Shown piece by piece: positions 52,177 to 61,423 of a stretch of 64,000 bases of DNA. This DNA is from CAXBMB01 sp052078155 (GTDB lineage Bacteria; Pseudomonadota; Alphaproteobacteria; Kiloniellales; DSM-21159). The position numbers and the translations under genes are program-made. The notes under the pieces are model-generated. The model worked only from the letters and a program-made list of their open reading frames with translations. It searched no databases and was not told the origin of the DNA. The stretch covers positions 124,001 to 188,000 of the forward strand of contig JBQJBP010000001.1 of assembly GCA_052078155.1 (NCBI GenBank), in the 5' to 3' direction. Within the stretch, counting starts at the first letter, position 1. Every line of letters begins with the position of its first letter.

Positions 52177-54489
52177 TCAGCGACGGCGGGAGCGGCCCTT
52201 CTTGACTTTGCCGGCTGATGACTTGCGGAAGCCTTTTTTGCCACCGGGACCTCCCCGTCGCCTGTTGCCTTTGGCCCGGTTCCAGGCAGACAGCCCATTG
52301 CCTTCCGTGGGCTTTGTGCTGCTGTAATCCGACTCATCCTCATCATCGTTGATCAGGGCCAGAACCATGCCCCCGGTCAGAGGATCAGCTTCCAGCAGGC
52401 GGGCAGCGACCTTTTCACCCAGACGAAACTCCCGCCCCCAACGGCGGCCAACCAGAGAATGGGTCTTTTCGTCGTGGTCGTAGAAATCTTCCGGCAGGCT
52501 GGAAATGGGGACCAGGCCGTCCGCGCCACTGTCGTCGAGGGTCAGGAACAGGCCAAAGCGGGTCACGCCGTTAATCCGGGCTGTGAAGATCTCACCGATG
52601 TGCTGGCTCATGAAGGCCGCACAAAGCCGGTCTTTCGCGTCTCGCTCTGCTGTTGCGGCCCGCCGCTCCGTCATGGAGATATGTTCGCCCAGTTCCTTGA
52701 AGCGATCTTCTTCCTCCTGGCTGAGACCGTCCTTGCCCAGATTGAGCCCCCGGATCAAGGCCCTGTGGACCAGCAGGTCGGAATAGCGCCGGATAGGGGA
52801 GGTAAAGTGGGCATAGCGGGGCAGGGCCAGGCCGAAGTGTCCGAGGTTTTCGGGGCTGTAGAGGGCCTGGGACTGACAACGCAGAACCAGCTGGCTGACC
52901 ATTTCGCTTTGCGGAGTGTCTGCAACACGCTCCAGAATGCCGGTGAAGACCTTGGGGCGCATGACCTGACCTTTCGCCAGTTTCTGCCCCATGGACGCCA
53001 GCACCTCGCGAAGAGATTCAACCCGGGCTTTGTCCGGTTCTTCGTGAACCCGGTACATGCAGGGCTGGCGGCGCTTTTCCAGTTCAATTGCTGCGGCCAC
53101 ATTGGCTGTGATCATGAACTCTTCGATCAGGCGATGGCTGTCCAGCCTCTGACGGGGTTCAATGGCGGTGACCTGACCCTCCTCGTTCATATGGATCTGC
53201 CGCTCTTTGACATCCAGTTCCAGGGTGCCCCGCGCCTCCCGTGCCTTCAGCAGGGCCTGGAAGGCACCGTAGAGGGGCTGGATAACCGGTTCCAGCAAGG
53301 GAGCCGTCAGATCATCTGTATGGCCATCTCTGGCGTCCTGAACCTGTTCGTAGGTGGTGCGTGCAGCTGAGCGCATCAGACCGCGCAGGAACCGGTGCCG
53401 CAGCAGATTCCCTTCGGCATCGATCCACATTTCAACAGCAAGACAGCCGCGTTCTTCCTTTGGACGCAGGGAGCACCAGCCGTTGGACAGTGCCTCCGGC
53501 AGCATGGGTACCACCCGGTCGGGGAAATAGGCTGAATTGCCGCGTTCGGCGGCGTCTTTGTCCAGTGCGGAGCCGGGGTGGACGTAGTGGGCCACATCGG
53601 CGATGGCGACCAGCAGGTGCCAGCCGCCGGGATTGTCTTCGTCCGGATCAGCTTCCGCGAAGACCGCATCATCGAAGTCGCGGGCATCGGCACCGTCAAT
53701 GGTGATCAGCGGCAGATGGCGCAGGTCCTCACGTCGCCCCAGAGGCACAGCCTCGGCCGCTTCGGCTTCTGCCAGGGCCTTGTCCCTGAACTCCGTAGGA
53801 AGACCATGCTCATGGATGGCGATCAGGCTCAGGGCGCTTTGGTTATCGAGAGATCCCAGGCGCTCAACCACTCGGGCCTGATGGGCATCCCGATGACGCC
53901 CGCCTTGTGACTTGACCTCACAGAGAACCAGTTCACCGGGCTCGGCTCCGTCGCTGTCAGCTTTTTTCAGGCTGTAGTCGTGCTTGGCGCGTTTGTCGAC
54001 CGGGCGCAGGCGACCACCGGCAGAGGTCTGTTCGTAAATGCCCAGAACCTTCTTGTTGCCCCGTCCCAGCTTGCGGATCACTGAGCCGTTGTAGACATGA
54101 CCTTCCTGCTTCTGCAGTTTGGCCAGCACCCGGTCGCCGGCTGCCAGTACCGAGCGGCTGCCAGGGCCCTGCACCATGTAGATTTTGGGCAGGTCACGGT
54201 CTTCATCCCATTTGGCCGGGCGGGCCAGCAGTTCCCCGTCTTCATCCGGCCCGATGATTTCCAGTACGGCAACAGGTGCCAGAGCGCCGGGCACCGCCAG
54301 TTTGCGCCGACCGCTTCTGTCCAGATCTCCGTCGTACTTGAGCTCCTGTAACAGGGCTTTCAGTTTACGGCGATCCTCCCCTTTGATGTGAAAGGCCTGC
54401 GCAATCTCCCGCTTGCTGACCGGGGTCGCACTGTCCCGGATGAACTCCAGAACCTGGTCTTTTGTGGGGAAGGGGGCTTTGGTGGCCAA
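52177..54489 (-). CDS. rnr: Ribonuclease R
   Basis: Processive 3'-5' exoribonuclease that degrades structured RNA and rRNA fragments. It has about 770 aa, with an N-terminal winged-helix region (FPTKDQVLEFIRDSATPVSK), two cold-shock domains and the RNB catalytic core. The core holds the aspartates in TIDGADARDFDDAVFAEADP and VAIADVAHYVHPGSALDK, and HFTSPIRRYSDLLVHR. An S1 domain follows (GEIFTARINGVTRFGLFLTL), then a Lys/Arg/Gly-rich tail. The TTG at 54489 (LATKAPFPTK) fits the family start; the open frame goes to TTG 54552, but that lies inside a hairpin. It follows topA and precedes the RTX gene. Confidence 0.94.
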   Translation of the reverse strand: MATKAPFPTKDQVLEFIRDSATPVSKREIAQAFHIKGEDRRKLKALLQELKYDGDLDRSGRRKLAVPGALAPVAVLEIIGPDEDGELLARPAKWDEDRDLPKIYMVQGPGSRSVLAAGDRVLAKLQKQEGHVYNGSVIRKLGRGNKKVLGIYEQTSAGGRLRPVDKRAKHDYSLKKADSDGAEPGELVLCEVKSQGGRHRDAHQARVVERLGSLDNQSALSLIAIHEHGLPTEFRDKALAEAEAAEAVPLGRREDLRHLPLITIDGADARDFDDAVFAEADPDEDNPGGWHLLVAIADVAHYVHPGSALDKDAAERGNSAYFPDRVVPMLPEALSNGWCSLRPKEERGCLAVEMWIDAEGNLLRHRFLRGLMRSAARTTYEQVQDARDGHTDDLTAPLLEPVIQPLYGAFQALLKAREARGTLELDVKERQIHMNEEGQVTAIEPRQRLDSHRLIEEFMITANVAAAIELEKRRQPCMYRVHEEPDKARVESLREVLASMGQKLAKGQVMRPKVFTGILERVADTPQSEMVSQLVLRCQSQALYSPENLGHFGLALPRYAHFTSPIRRYSDLLVHRALIRGLNLGKDGLSQEEEDRFKELGEHISMTERRAATAERDAKDRLCAAFMSQHIGEIFTARINGVTRFGLFLTLDDSGADGLVPISSLPEDFYDHDEKTHSLVGRRWGREFRLGEKVAARLLEADPLTGGMVLALINDDEDESDYSSTKPTEGNGLSAWNRAKGNRRRGGPGGKKGFRKSSAGKVKKGRSRRR

Positions 54490-54545
54490 GAGGAGGTGCT
54501 TTCGATTGGGAGAGGAGAGCCGAAGGGGAAGGTAACAAAGCAAAG

Positions 54546-54586
54546 AGCCCAAGTCTGCAGCGGGGAACCCTGCCGCGACTTGGGCT
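54546..54586 (-). terminator. Hairpin / candidate terminator between topA and rnr
   Basis: AGCCCAAGTC (54546-54555) pairs perfectly with GACTTGGGCT (54577-54586) around a GC-rich inner loop. On the minus strand it is followed by CTTTGCTTTG, a weak T-rich tail. It lies after topA and before the chosen rnr start. Confidence 0.6.
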
Positions 54587-54671
54587 GCCTTGTTTGTAGC
54601 GCCCGATTTGAAGGGATGCCTGGTCTGGCGGCCTTGTCAGTCTGTGACTGCCGGCACAGGTATCGGTGTTA

Positions 54672-57380
54672 CTAGTCTGCGTCCGCTTTTTTGGCCGGGG
54701 CCTTTTTAGCAGCAGTGGTTTTCTTAGCCGTGCTGGTTTTCTTGGCCGTGGTGGTTTTCTTTGCGGCCGTCTTGGTCGCAGCTTTTTTCGCCGGCGCTTT
54801 CTTTGCAGCAGGTTTCTTCGCCGCTGCCTTTTTAGCCGGGGCTTTCTTTTTGGCCGGGGCCTTTTTCTTTGTGCCCTTCTTTTCAGCTTGCAGGCGCAAT
54901 AGCTCAACCGCCTGCTCCAGAGTCAGGTCATCCTGCTCCATATCCTTGGGCAAAGAGGCGTTGAGGCGGCCATGCTTGACGTAGGGGCCATAGCGACCGG
55001 CGTGCAGGGTGATGTCCTCCCCGTCTTCCGGGTGCTGGCCGACAGTTTTCAGAGGGGCCGCTTTTTGAGCCGCCTGCGCCAGCAGATCCACAGCCCGGTT
55101 GAGGCCAATGGTCAGGACGTCTTCCCCGGCAGGAATGGACTTGAAGGTTTTGCCCCGTTTGACATAGGGACCAAAACGCCCGATCCCGGCAAAAATCTCA
55201 TCGTCTTCATGGACGCCGATCAGGCGGGGAAGACTGAGCAGGCTGAGAGCGATTTCCAGCGTTACGGCGTCGGGTGTCATGCCCCGGGGCAGAGAGGAGC
55301 GTTTGGGTTTGTCACCCTTCTCAACGGCTTCGCCCAGCTGAACGTAGATGCCAAAGGGTCCCTTGCGCAGGGTGACTTCCTGAAGGGTTTCTGGGTCGGT
55401 TCCCAGTTTGCGGGGCTCGGCGCTGAGGTCAGCTTCGCCGTCGCCTCCTTCACCAGGTGCGATCAAAGGACGGGTATAGCGGCATTCGGGATAGTTGGAG
55501 CAGCCGATAAAGCCGCCGGTTTTGCCCAGGCGCAGACCCAGACGCCCTTCCTTACAGGTCGGACAGACACGCGGGTCCTTTTCCGGATTGGCTTCGTCCT
55601 GCGGGAAGAAGTGAGGACCCAGATCTTCGTCCAGGCAATCAATCACCTCTGAAATACGCAGTTCCTTGGTGTCGTCCACAGCTTTGGAAAAAGCGTCCCA
55701 GAACTGATGCAGAACCTTCTTCCATTCAATGCGCCCGCCGGAGATGTCATCCAGCTGTTCTTCCAGGTCCGCAGTGAAGTTGTACTCCACATAGCGTTTG
55801 AAGAAGGACGACAGGAAGGCGGTCACCAGACGTCCGCGGTCTTCCGGGAAGAACCGTCGCTTTTCCAGTTTGACGTAGTTGCGATCCTGAAGCACCTGCA
55901 CGATGGAGGCATAGGTGGAGGGGCGACCAATGCCCAGCTCTTCCATTTTCTTGACCAGGCTGGCTTCGGAATAGCGCGGTGGCGGCTGGGTAAAGTGCTG
56001 TTCCGGCGTCACTTTACGCAGGTTCAGGTCCTGGCCTTCTTCCAGTTTGGGCAGGCGGCGGTTGTTTTCGTCCTTGTCGTCGTCGTCCTTGCCTTCCTGG
56101 TACAGCGCCAGATAGCCGTCAAAAGCGACAACGGAACCGTTGGCCCGCAAAGTGGCCTGACCGCGTCCCACGGTGATGTCCACCACCACCTGATCCATGA
56201 TGGCGGCTTCCATCTGGCTGGCCAGGGCGCGTACCCAGATCAACTGATAGAGTTTGAAATCCTCATCACTGAGATAGGATTTCATCTCCTGAGGCGTGCG
56301 ACTGAAATCTGTCGGACGGACAGCTTCGTGCGCTTCCTGGGCGTTTTTGGCCTTGGATTTGTAGATCCGCGGGGACGAAGGCAGGTAGTTGTCGCCGTGG
56401 CGTGAGGCAATGAGGCTGCGGGCCTGGGCGATGGCCTCGTTGGACATGGAGACACCGTCTGTCCGCATGTAGGTGATCAGGCCAACGGTTTCCCCGGACA
56501 GGGAAATGCCTTCATAGAGGCGCTGGGCGCAGCTCATGGTGCGGCTGGTGCTGAACCCCAGCTTGCGGGAGGCTTCCTGCTGCAGGGTAGAGGTGGTGAA
56601 GGGTGGCTGCGGGTTGCGGCGTGACTTTTTCTTGTCGATCTTCTGGACGGTGTACTTGCGTCCGTCCTGGATGGTCGCCACAGCGGCATTGGCTGCAGCT
56701 TCATTGGGCAGATCAAGACGGTCCAGGCGTTTGCCGTCCAGCTGGGTCAGGCGGCTGGGAAAGGCAGGGGTTTCCACGCCGTCCAGCTCAGCTGCCACAG
56801 ACCAGTATTCCTGGGCCCGGAAGACCTCAATTTCTGCTTCACGCTCACAGATCAGCCGCAGGGCAACGGACTGCACGCGCCCGGCAGAGCGACTGCCCGG
56901 CAGTTTGCGCCACAGCACCGGCGACAGCGTGAAGCCCACCAGATAATCCAGGGCGCGGCGCGCCAGATAGGCGTCGATCAGCTCCTGGTTCAGATCCCGG
57001 GGGTGTTTGAACGCATCGACCACAGCTGTTTTGGTGATCTCATTGAAAACCACACGCTTGACCGGCATGTCCTTCAGAACACGGCGGCGCGTCAGTTCTT
57101 CCACCAGATGCCAGGAAATGGCTTCCCCTTCGCGGTCGGGGTCAGTTGCCAGATACAGTTGATCGGCGCCCTTGACCGCCTGCACGATCTCTTTCATGCG
57201 CTTTTCGCCACGGGCGTCCGTTTTCCAGGACATGGCGAAATCTTCAGCCGGGTCTACAGAACCATCTTTTGACGGCAAATCACGCACGTGGCCGTAACTG
57301 GCCAGGACATGAAAATCCTTCCCCAGATACTTGTTGATGGTTTTGGCTTTGGCTGGGGATTCGACGACGACGACGTGCAT
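54672..57380 (-). CDS. topA: DNA topoisomerase I
   Basis: Type IA enzyme relaxing negative supercoils. From ATG 57380 (MHVVVVESPAKAKTINKYLG) it has 902 aa; the frame is open 14 codons more. The TOPRIM motif is LATDPDREGEAISWHL. The catalytic Tyr304 is in VGLITYMRTDGVSM. One zinc-finger CPTC...CSNYPEC is readable (about 630-660). Two topoisomerase C-terminal repeat-type domains (FGIYVQLGEAVEKGD; RFGPYVKRGKTFKS; RYGPYVKHGRLNAS) precede a tail of about 65 residues made of Lys/Ala/Thr repeats like histone H1. It lies between dprA and rnr in the usual run. Confidence 0.97.
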   Translation of the reverse strand: MHVVVVESPAKAKTINKYLGKDFHVLASYGHVRDLPSKDGSVDPAEDFAMSWKTDARGEKRMKEIVQAVKGADQLYLATDPDREGEAISWHLVEELTRRRVLKDMPVKRVVFNEITKTAVVDAFKHPRDLNQELIDAYLARRALDYLVGFTLSPVLWRKLPGSRSAGRVQSVALRLICEREAEIEVFRAQEYWSVAAELDGVETPAFPSRLTQLDGKRLDRLDLPNEAAANAAVATIQDGRKYTVQKIDKKKSRRNPQPPFTTSTLQQEASRKLGFSTSRTMSCAQRLYEGISLSGETVGLITYMRTDGVSMSNEAIAQARSLIASRHGDNYLPSSPRIYKSKAKNAQEAHEAVRPTDFSRTPQEMKSYLSDEDFKLYQLIWVRALASQMEAAIMDQVVVDITVGRGQATLRANGSVVAFDGYLALYQEGKDDDDKDENNRRLPKLEEGQDLNLRKVTPEQHFTQPPPRYSEASLVKKMEELGIGRPSTYASIVQVLQDRNYVKLEKRRFFPEDRGRLVTAFLSSFFKRYVEYNFTADLEEQLDDISGGRIEWKKVLHQFWDAFSKAVDDTKELRISEVIDCLDEDLGPHFFPQDEANPEKDPRVCPTCKEGRLGLRLGKTGGFIGCSNYPECRYTRPLIAPGEGGDGEADLSAEPRKLGTDPETLQEVTLRKGPFGIYVQLGEAVEKGDKPKRSSLPRGMTPDAVTLEIALSLLSLPRLIGVHEDDEIFAGIGRFGPYVKRGKTFKSIPAGEDVLTIGLNRAVDLLAQAAQKAAPLKTVGQHPEDGEDITLHAGRYGPYVKHGRLNASLPKDMEQDDLTLEQAVELLRLQAEKKGTKKKAPAKKKAPAKKAAAKKPAAKKAPAKKAATKTAAKKTTTAKKTSTAKKTTAAKKAPAKKADAD

Positions 57381-57724
57381 AGGCTGTTTTCGCGGTTCTT
57401 TTTTTATGAGATCGGAAAGCAAATTCGATGTAGTACCACCGAAATGTATCGATCAATTTCAAAGGCTTATTTCGTCTTGTTCATGAAATTTATCAAGAAA
57501 AGACTCTGAAGAGCAGCCGTCAGTTTTCTGGCTTCTGCTTAACCCACATAACAGGGCGAGGGGCTTTTTGAAACCCCTTGCCGCCTAACTGTTGTTCCAT
57601 ATTGGAAGGCGAAGGGCCGAGTTAAAGGGGTAAGGCAAAGTCATTGCTCTGGCTGGGGTTTGAGGGTGTGCAAATGGCTTTTTCGAAAGGTGAGACAAGG
57701 GAACCTTTTCGGCCAGGGAAACCA
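57381..57724. other. Intergenic region between dprA and topA
   Basis: About 344 bases between dprA (upstream) and topA (downstream), both minus strand. A hairpin GGCGAGGGG (57555-57563) with CCCCTTGCC (57574-57582) may end dprA transcription, but it lacks a clear T run. The right half is AT-rich and probably carries the topA promoter. No gene is seen. Confidence 0.45.
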
Positions 57725-58852
57725 TTATGATGGGGCAGGCAGAAGGGACAGTCGGTTGCCGCTGTGTCGTTCCAGACGGCCCGCCAGTTCCAGTTCCAGC
57801 AGGACAAAAGACAGGAGCGCCGGAGAGGCAGACAGGCTGCGTTGAAGGTCGTCCAGGCCGACCGGAGCCGGGCCGAGGAGAATGGAAAGTTCCTGCCGCA
57901 CACTTTCCAGTTCCGGATCGCTGAAGTGCTGAGGACTGTCGCTGAAGTCTTTGTCTTCCGGTTCATGCAGCGGCAGGCTGCTGTTTTTCAGGGCGGTGAG
58001 AACATCATCCGGCTGTTCCACCAAAGTGGCCCCTTGTTTGAGCAGGCTGTTTCCCCCTCTGGCGCGGGGGTCCAGAGGGGAGCCGGGTATGGCAAAAACT
58101 TCGCGGCCCTGTTCGTTGGCCAGTCGCGCCGTGATCAGAGACCCTGATCGCACAGCAGCCTCCACCACCAGCGTGCCGATGGCCAGTCCGGAGATGATGC
58201 GGTTGCGACGGGGAAAGTGCCGGGCCTGCGGTTCCTCGGACAAGCGCACTTCTGACAGCAACAGTCCCTGGTCCTGGATGGCGTGGTAGATGTCCTTGTT
58301 TTGGGGCGGGTATATCACATCCACGCCCCCGGCCAGAACGGCTGCGGTGCCGTCGGCCAGGCTGCCTTCGTGACAGGCCCGGTCAATGCCGCGGGCCAGG
58401 CCTGACACCACCAGGAACCCGGCGGCACTCAGTTCCCGGGCGAAGGTCTGGGCCAGTTTACGGCCATTGAGGGAAGCATTGCGGGCGCCAACCATGGCAA
58501 CGGCCGGGCGGGTCAGCAGGTGGGGATGCCCCAGGGCGGCCAGCAGGGGTGGCGCGTCATCAAGAGTGGCAAGGGCCCGGGGATAAGGGGCTTCTGCTGA
58601 TGCCAGAAAGCGCCCCCCCAATCGCGTAAGGGCTTCGTTCTCCGCCTCGGCCTGGTCCCTGGGGCAAACGCGAATGGCCCGCTTGCCACCCTTGCGCGCC
58701 AGCTCCGGCAAAGCAGTCAGAGCCGCTGAAGCAGTGCCATAGTGGCCCAGCAATCGATGAAAGGTGATGGGCCCGACGTTTTCGCTGCGGATCAGCCGCA
58801 ACCAGTTCAGCCGCTCTTGATCAGAGAGTTCGGTGGTTTGTTCTCGCGCCAT
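57725..58852 (-). CDS. dprA: DNA processing protein DprA (Smf)
   Basis: Single-strand DNA-binding Rossmann-like protein that loads RecA on incoming DNA during transformation, though also present in non-competent species. It has 375 aa. The N-terminal SAM-like helices start LSDQERLNWLRLIRSENVGP. The core has AVAMVGARNASLNGRKLAQT, GFLVVSGLARGIDRACHEGS and GGVDVIYPPQN. Then come FPRRNRIISGLAIGTLVVEA and EVFAIPGSPLDPRARGGNSL. The C-terminal winged-helix (about 315-375) is present. No com genes are in the window. It sits between plsY and topA, the normal alphaproteobacterial order. Confidence 0.94.
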   Translation of the reverse strand: MAREQTTELSDQERLNWLRLIRSENVGPITFHRLLGHYGTASAALTALPELARKGGKRAIRVCPRDQAEAENEALTRLGGRFLASAEAPYPRALATLDDAPPLLAALGHPHLLTRPAVAMVGARNASLNGRKLAQTFARELSAAGFLVVSGLARGIDRACHEGSLADGTAAVLAGGVDVIYPPQNKDIYHAIQDQGLLLSEVRLSEEPQARHFPRRNRIISGLAIGTLVVEAAVRSGSLITARLANEQGREVFAIPGSPLDPRARGGNSLLKQGATLVEQPDDVLTALKNSSLPLHEPEDKDFSDSPQHFSDPELESVRQELSILLGPAPVGLDDLQRSLSASPALLSFVLLELELAGRLERHSGNRLSLLPAPS

Positions 58853-58991
58853 AATCGTATTTGGCGAGAGAAAAGGCTGCAGGTCAATCAGAAAGGGCGA
58901 TAGAGCGCGATGTAGTTAAGGGAAGAGCGACGATGCCATCGCTGGTTTCCAGTCCGTCAGCTGCTGCAGGTACCTGATAAAACGGGCAAAT

Positions 58992-59606
58992 CTACTTTTT
59001 ACCGATTTTGGGTTCCTGACCTGTCAGAATTCGTCGGATGTTGGCGTGATGCCGGGCCCAGGCCAGCACGGCCAGAAGGGCCGCGAACTGAACGTAGTGT
59101 GGGTCGCCGATCAGGTACCAGGCATAGACAGGACTGACAGCCAGGGCAACGAGGGCTGACAGGGAAGACATGCGGAAGATCAAAGCCACCACAAGCCAGG
59201 TGGCACAGGCCGCCAGCCCCACCTGCCAGTCCACGGCAATCAGGGTGCCCAGGGTCGTGGCCACACCCTTGCCACCTTTGAACCCCAGCCAGACGGGGAA
59301 GTTGTGTCCCAGGACCGCTGCAAAACCCGCCACCAGCATGGTTTCCGGACCCCACTGGGCTGCGATCAGGGCGGCGGCGGCCCCTTTTCCGCTGTCCAGA
59401 AGCAGGGTGAGGAAAGCCAGATCTTTGCGGCCGGTGCGCAGCACGTTGGTGGCGCCGATGTTGCCGGAACCGATCTGGCGCAGATCCCCCAGTCCGAAAA
59501 CCCTGGCGATGATGATGCCAAAGGGCAGGGACCCCAGCAGATAACCACCCAGCAAGGCTGTCAGCAGGTAGGGCCAGGCCAATTGCCAGGAAATGGGGTC
59601 AAACAT
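58992..59606 (-). CDS. plsY: Glycerol-3-phosphate acyltransferase PlsY
   Basis: Inner-membrane enzyme that transfers acyl from acyl-phosphate to glycerol-3-phosphate, the first step of phospholipid synthesis. From ATG 59606 (MFDPISWQLAWPYLLTALLG) it has 204 aa, the family length; the frame is open 51 codons further. It shows LGSLPFGIIIARVFGLGDLR, the motif GSGNIGATNVLRTGRK and GHNFPVWLGFKGGKGVATTL, all PlsY signatures, plus seven membrane segments. It lies between pyrC (with copy J) and dprA. Confidence 0.95.
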   Translation of the reverse strand: MFDPISWQLAWPYLLTALLGGYLLGSLPFGIIIARVFGLGDLRQIGSGNIGATNVLRTGRKDLAFLTLLLDSGKGAAAALIAAQWGPETMLVAGFAAVLGHNFPVWLGFKGGKGVATTLGTLIAVDWQVGLAACATWLVVALIFRMSSLSALVALAVSPVYAWYLIGDPHYVQFAALLAVLAWARHHANIRRILTGQEPKIGKK

Positions 59607-59937
59607 CGCATCTGCCTTTGGGCTCGATTGATCATAGGGGGAGAAAAGGGCCCGGGGGAAAGCCCTTCCTGCATTCAGCGGGGAACGGTCCCGGACTTGC
59701 CGGGAGGCGTTTTGGCTGATTGCAGCGCAGAGTCTGGGCCATGGCGTGGATGCAGTCAATTGTCTGCTTGGGCAGAGAGGAAAAAATTCTCCGCCCCCGT
59801 CCGTCGTTCTTGCCCATTTGTCACAAGAAGGACCGGTCGCTTGGTATCGCTGTTGGCCAGGGCTGTACTGAGCTTTTCTGCCGTCCCTATAGGAGGCGGT
59901 GTTTTAAGACCGCATCACACATTAAAGGGCCATGTCC

Positions 59938-60073
59938 AGGGCATGATCTCTTTGGTCAGAAGCGCTTCGCGCTTGTGCTCAAACCGTGAATCATCCTCTA
60001 ACACATTGAAAGAAAGAAAATTCACGGTTCAAGCGTTATCACTGAGTGAGTTCGCATAATACGATCTGACTCT
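59938..60073 (+). repeat. Interspersed palindromic element, copy J
   Basis: AGGGCATGATCTCTTTGGTC, AGAAGCGCTTCGCGCTTG, AAACCGTGAATCATCCTCT, AACACATTGAAAG, then TTCACGGTTCAAGCG and TATCACTGAGTGAG, ending ACGATCTGACTCT. It lies in the 513-base gap between pyrC and plsY, splitting two genes that are usually close. The remainder of the gap shows no gene. Confidence 0.88.
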
Positions 60074-60119
60074 CGTGACAGCGGCCCTTTGAAGCTTGAG
60101 GTCAGGTGCCTGTCTGATC

Positions 60120-61421
60120 TCAGGCAGCCTGATAGATGGTGCGACCATCCACGACGGTTCGCAGGACCTTGCCCTGAATGAGATGACCGTCAAAGGGCGA
60201 GTTCTTGGACTTGCTCTTGAAGTCTTCGGTTGAGATTTTGCCCGGTGTGTTGGCGTTGAAGACCAGCAGGTCAGCTGGCTTGCCTTTTTGCAGTCCGGTC
60301 TGCCCCTTGAGGATGCGGGCCGGGCCGCTGGTCAGACGATCCAGCAGGTCCAGCAGGCTCATCTGTTCCTTGTGGACCAGAGCCAGGGAGAGCGGCAACA
60401 GGGTTTCCAGGCCGACAATTCCGGGTTCTGCCAGGGCAAAGGGCAGGCGTTTGGAATCCTGGTCGTGCGGGCAGTGGTCACTGGCCACGGCGTCGATGGT
60501 ACCGTCGGCCACCGCTTCGGCAATGGCCAGGCGATCGTCCTCACCGCGCAGAGGCGGGGAGACTTTGCCAAAGGTCCGGTAGTCGTTCACCACCAGTTCG
60601 TTGAGGGTGAAGTAGTGCGGGGCCGTGTCACAGGTGACCGGCAGGCCTCTTTCCTTGGCGCGGCGGATGACCTCCACGGTTTCTTTGGAGGAGATGTGGC
60701 TGGCGTGATAGCGGCCACCGGTCATCTCCACCAGACGCAGATCCCGTTCCACCATCATCACTTCTGCGATGTAGGACACACCGGACAGGCCCAGACGGGT
60801 CGCCAGTTCCCCGGAGTTCATCACGCCACCGGCCAGCGAGGGTTCTTCGGGATGCTGCAGAATGACCGTGTCACAGATGCGCGAGTAGGACAGGGCCCGG
60901 CGCATGACCTGGGCGTTTGCCACGGCCTTGATGCCGTCTGTGAAGCCACGGGCACCGTATTCGCTCAGCAGGCCCAGTTCGGTCAGTTCTTTGCCTTCCA
61001 GCCCTCGGGTGACGGCGCCGTAACTGTAAACCTTGACCAGTTTCTCTTCCCGGGCCCGCCGGGCCACAAACTCCAGCCCGGCCACATCATCGACGATGGG
61101 GGCTGTGTTGGGCAGGGCAATCATGGAGGTGACACCGCCCACGGCGGCCGCCTGGCTGGCGCTGGCGATGGTTTCCTTGTGTTCTTCGCCCGGTTCACCC
61201 AGTTGCACGCGCATGTCGATCAGACCGGGAGCCAGGCAGGCCCCTTCGCAGTCGATGATTTCCGCGTCCTCGGGCAGGCCGTCCTTGAAAAGCTTGGGGC
61301 CGCTGTCGAGGATCTGAGTGCCGTCTGTCAGCACCGCACCGGGGGCATCCAGGTTGGTTTCAGGGTCCAGCAGGCGGGCATTGATGTAGGCAACGCGGCC
61401 GGGAATGGCATGTTGGGCCAT
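60120..61421 (-). CDS. pyrC: Dihydroorotase-like PyrC without the HxH metal motif
   Basis: Amidohydrolase-fold protein of 433 aa encoded two bases after pyrB. Class I dihydroorotases bind zinc with an HxH motif in a DLHVHLREPG-like strand; here the strand reads DMRVQLGEPG, so residues 71 and 73 are Arg and Gln. The rest keeps the fold: GEEHKETIASASQAAAVGGV, ASDHCPHDQDSKRLPFA and PADLLVFNANTPG. It resembles the non-catalytic PyrC'/PyrX subunits that pair with PyrB in Pseudomonas and some Proteobacteria. If so, an active dihydroorotase must be encoded elsewhere. Databases usually label it dihydroorotase. Confidence 0.88.
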   Translation of the reverse strand: MAQHAIPGRVAYINARLLDPETNLDAPGAVLTDGTQILDSGPKLFKDGLPEDAEIIDCEGACLAPGLIDMRVQLGEPGEEHKETIASASQAAAVGGVTSMIALPNTAPIVDDVAGLEFVARRAREEKLVKVYSYGAVTRGLEGKELTELGLLSEYGARGFTDGIKAVANAQVMRRALSYSRICDTVILQHPEEPSLAGGVMNSGELATRLGLSGVSYIAEVMMVERDLRLVEMTGGRYHASHISSKETVEVIRRAKERGLPVTCDTAPHYFTLNELVVNDYRTFGKVSPPLRGEDDRLAIAEAVADGTIDAVASDHCPHDQDSKRLPFALAEPGIVGLETLLPLSLALVHKEQMSLLDLLDRLTSGPARILKGQTGLQKGKPADLLVFNANTPGKISTEDFKSKSKNSPFDGHLIQGKVLRTVVDGRTIYQAA

Positions 61422-61423
61422 GA

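Noticed and set aside
54680..54890. Low-complexity repeats at the topA 3' end, a possible frameshift or insertion
   Set aside because: The frame is intact and encodes a Lys/Ala/Thr tail common in alphaproteobacterial topoisomerase I.
15904..60073. Reading the palindromic elements as ordinary terminators
   Set aside because: They lack T runs, occur in both orientations relative to genes, sit beside separate classical terminators, and share ends and linker far beyond a single stem.
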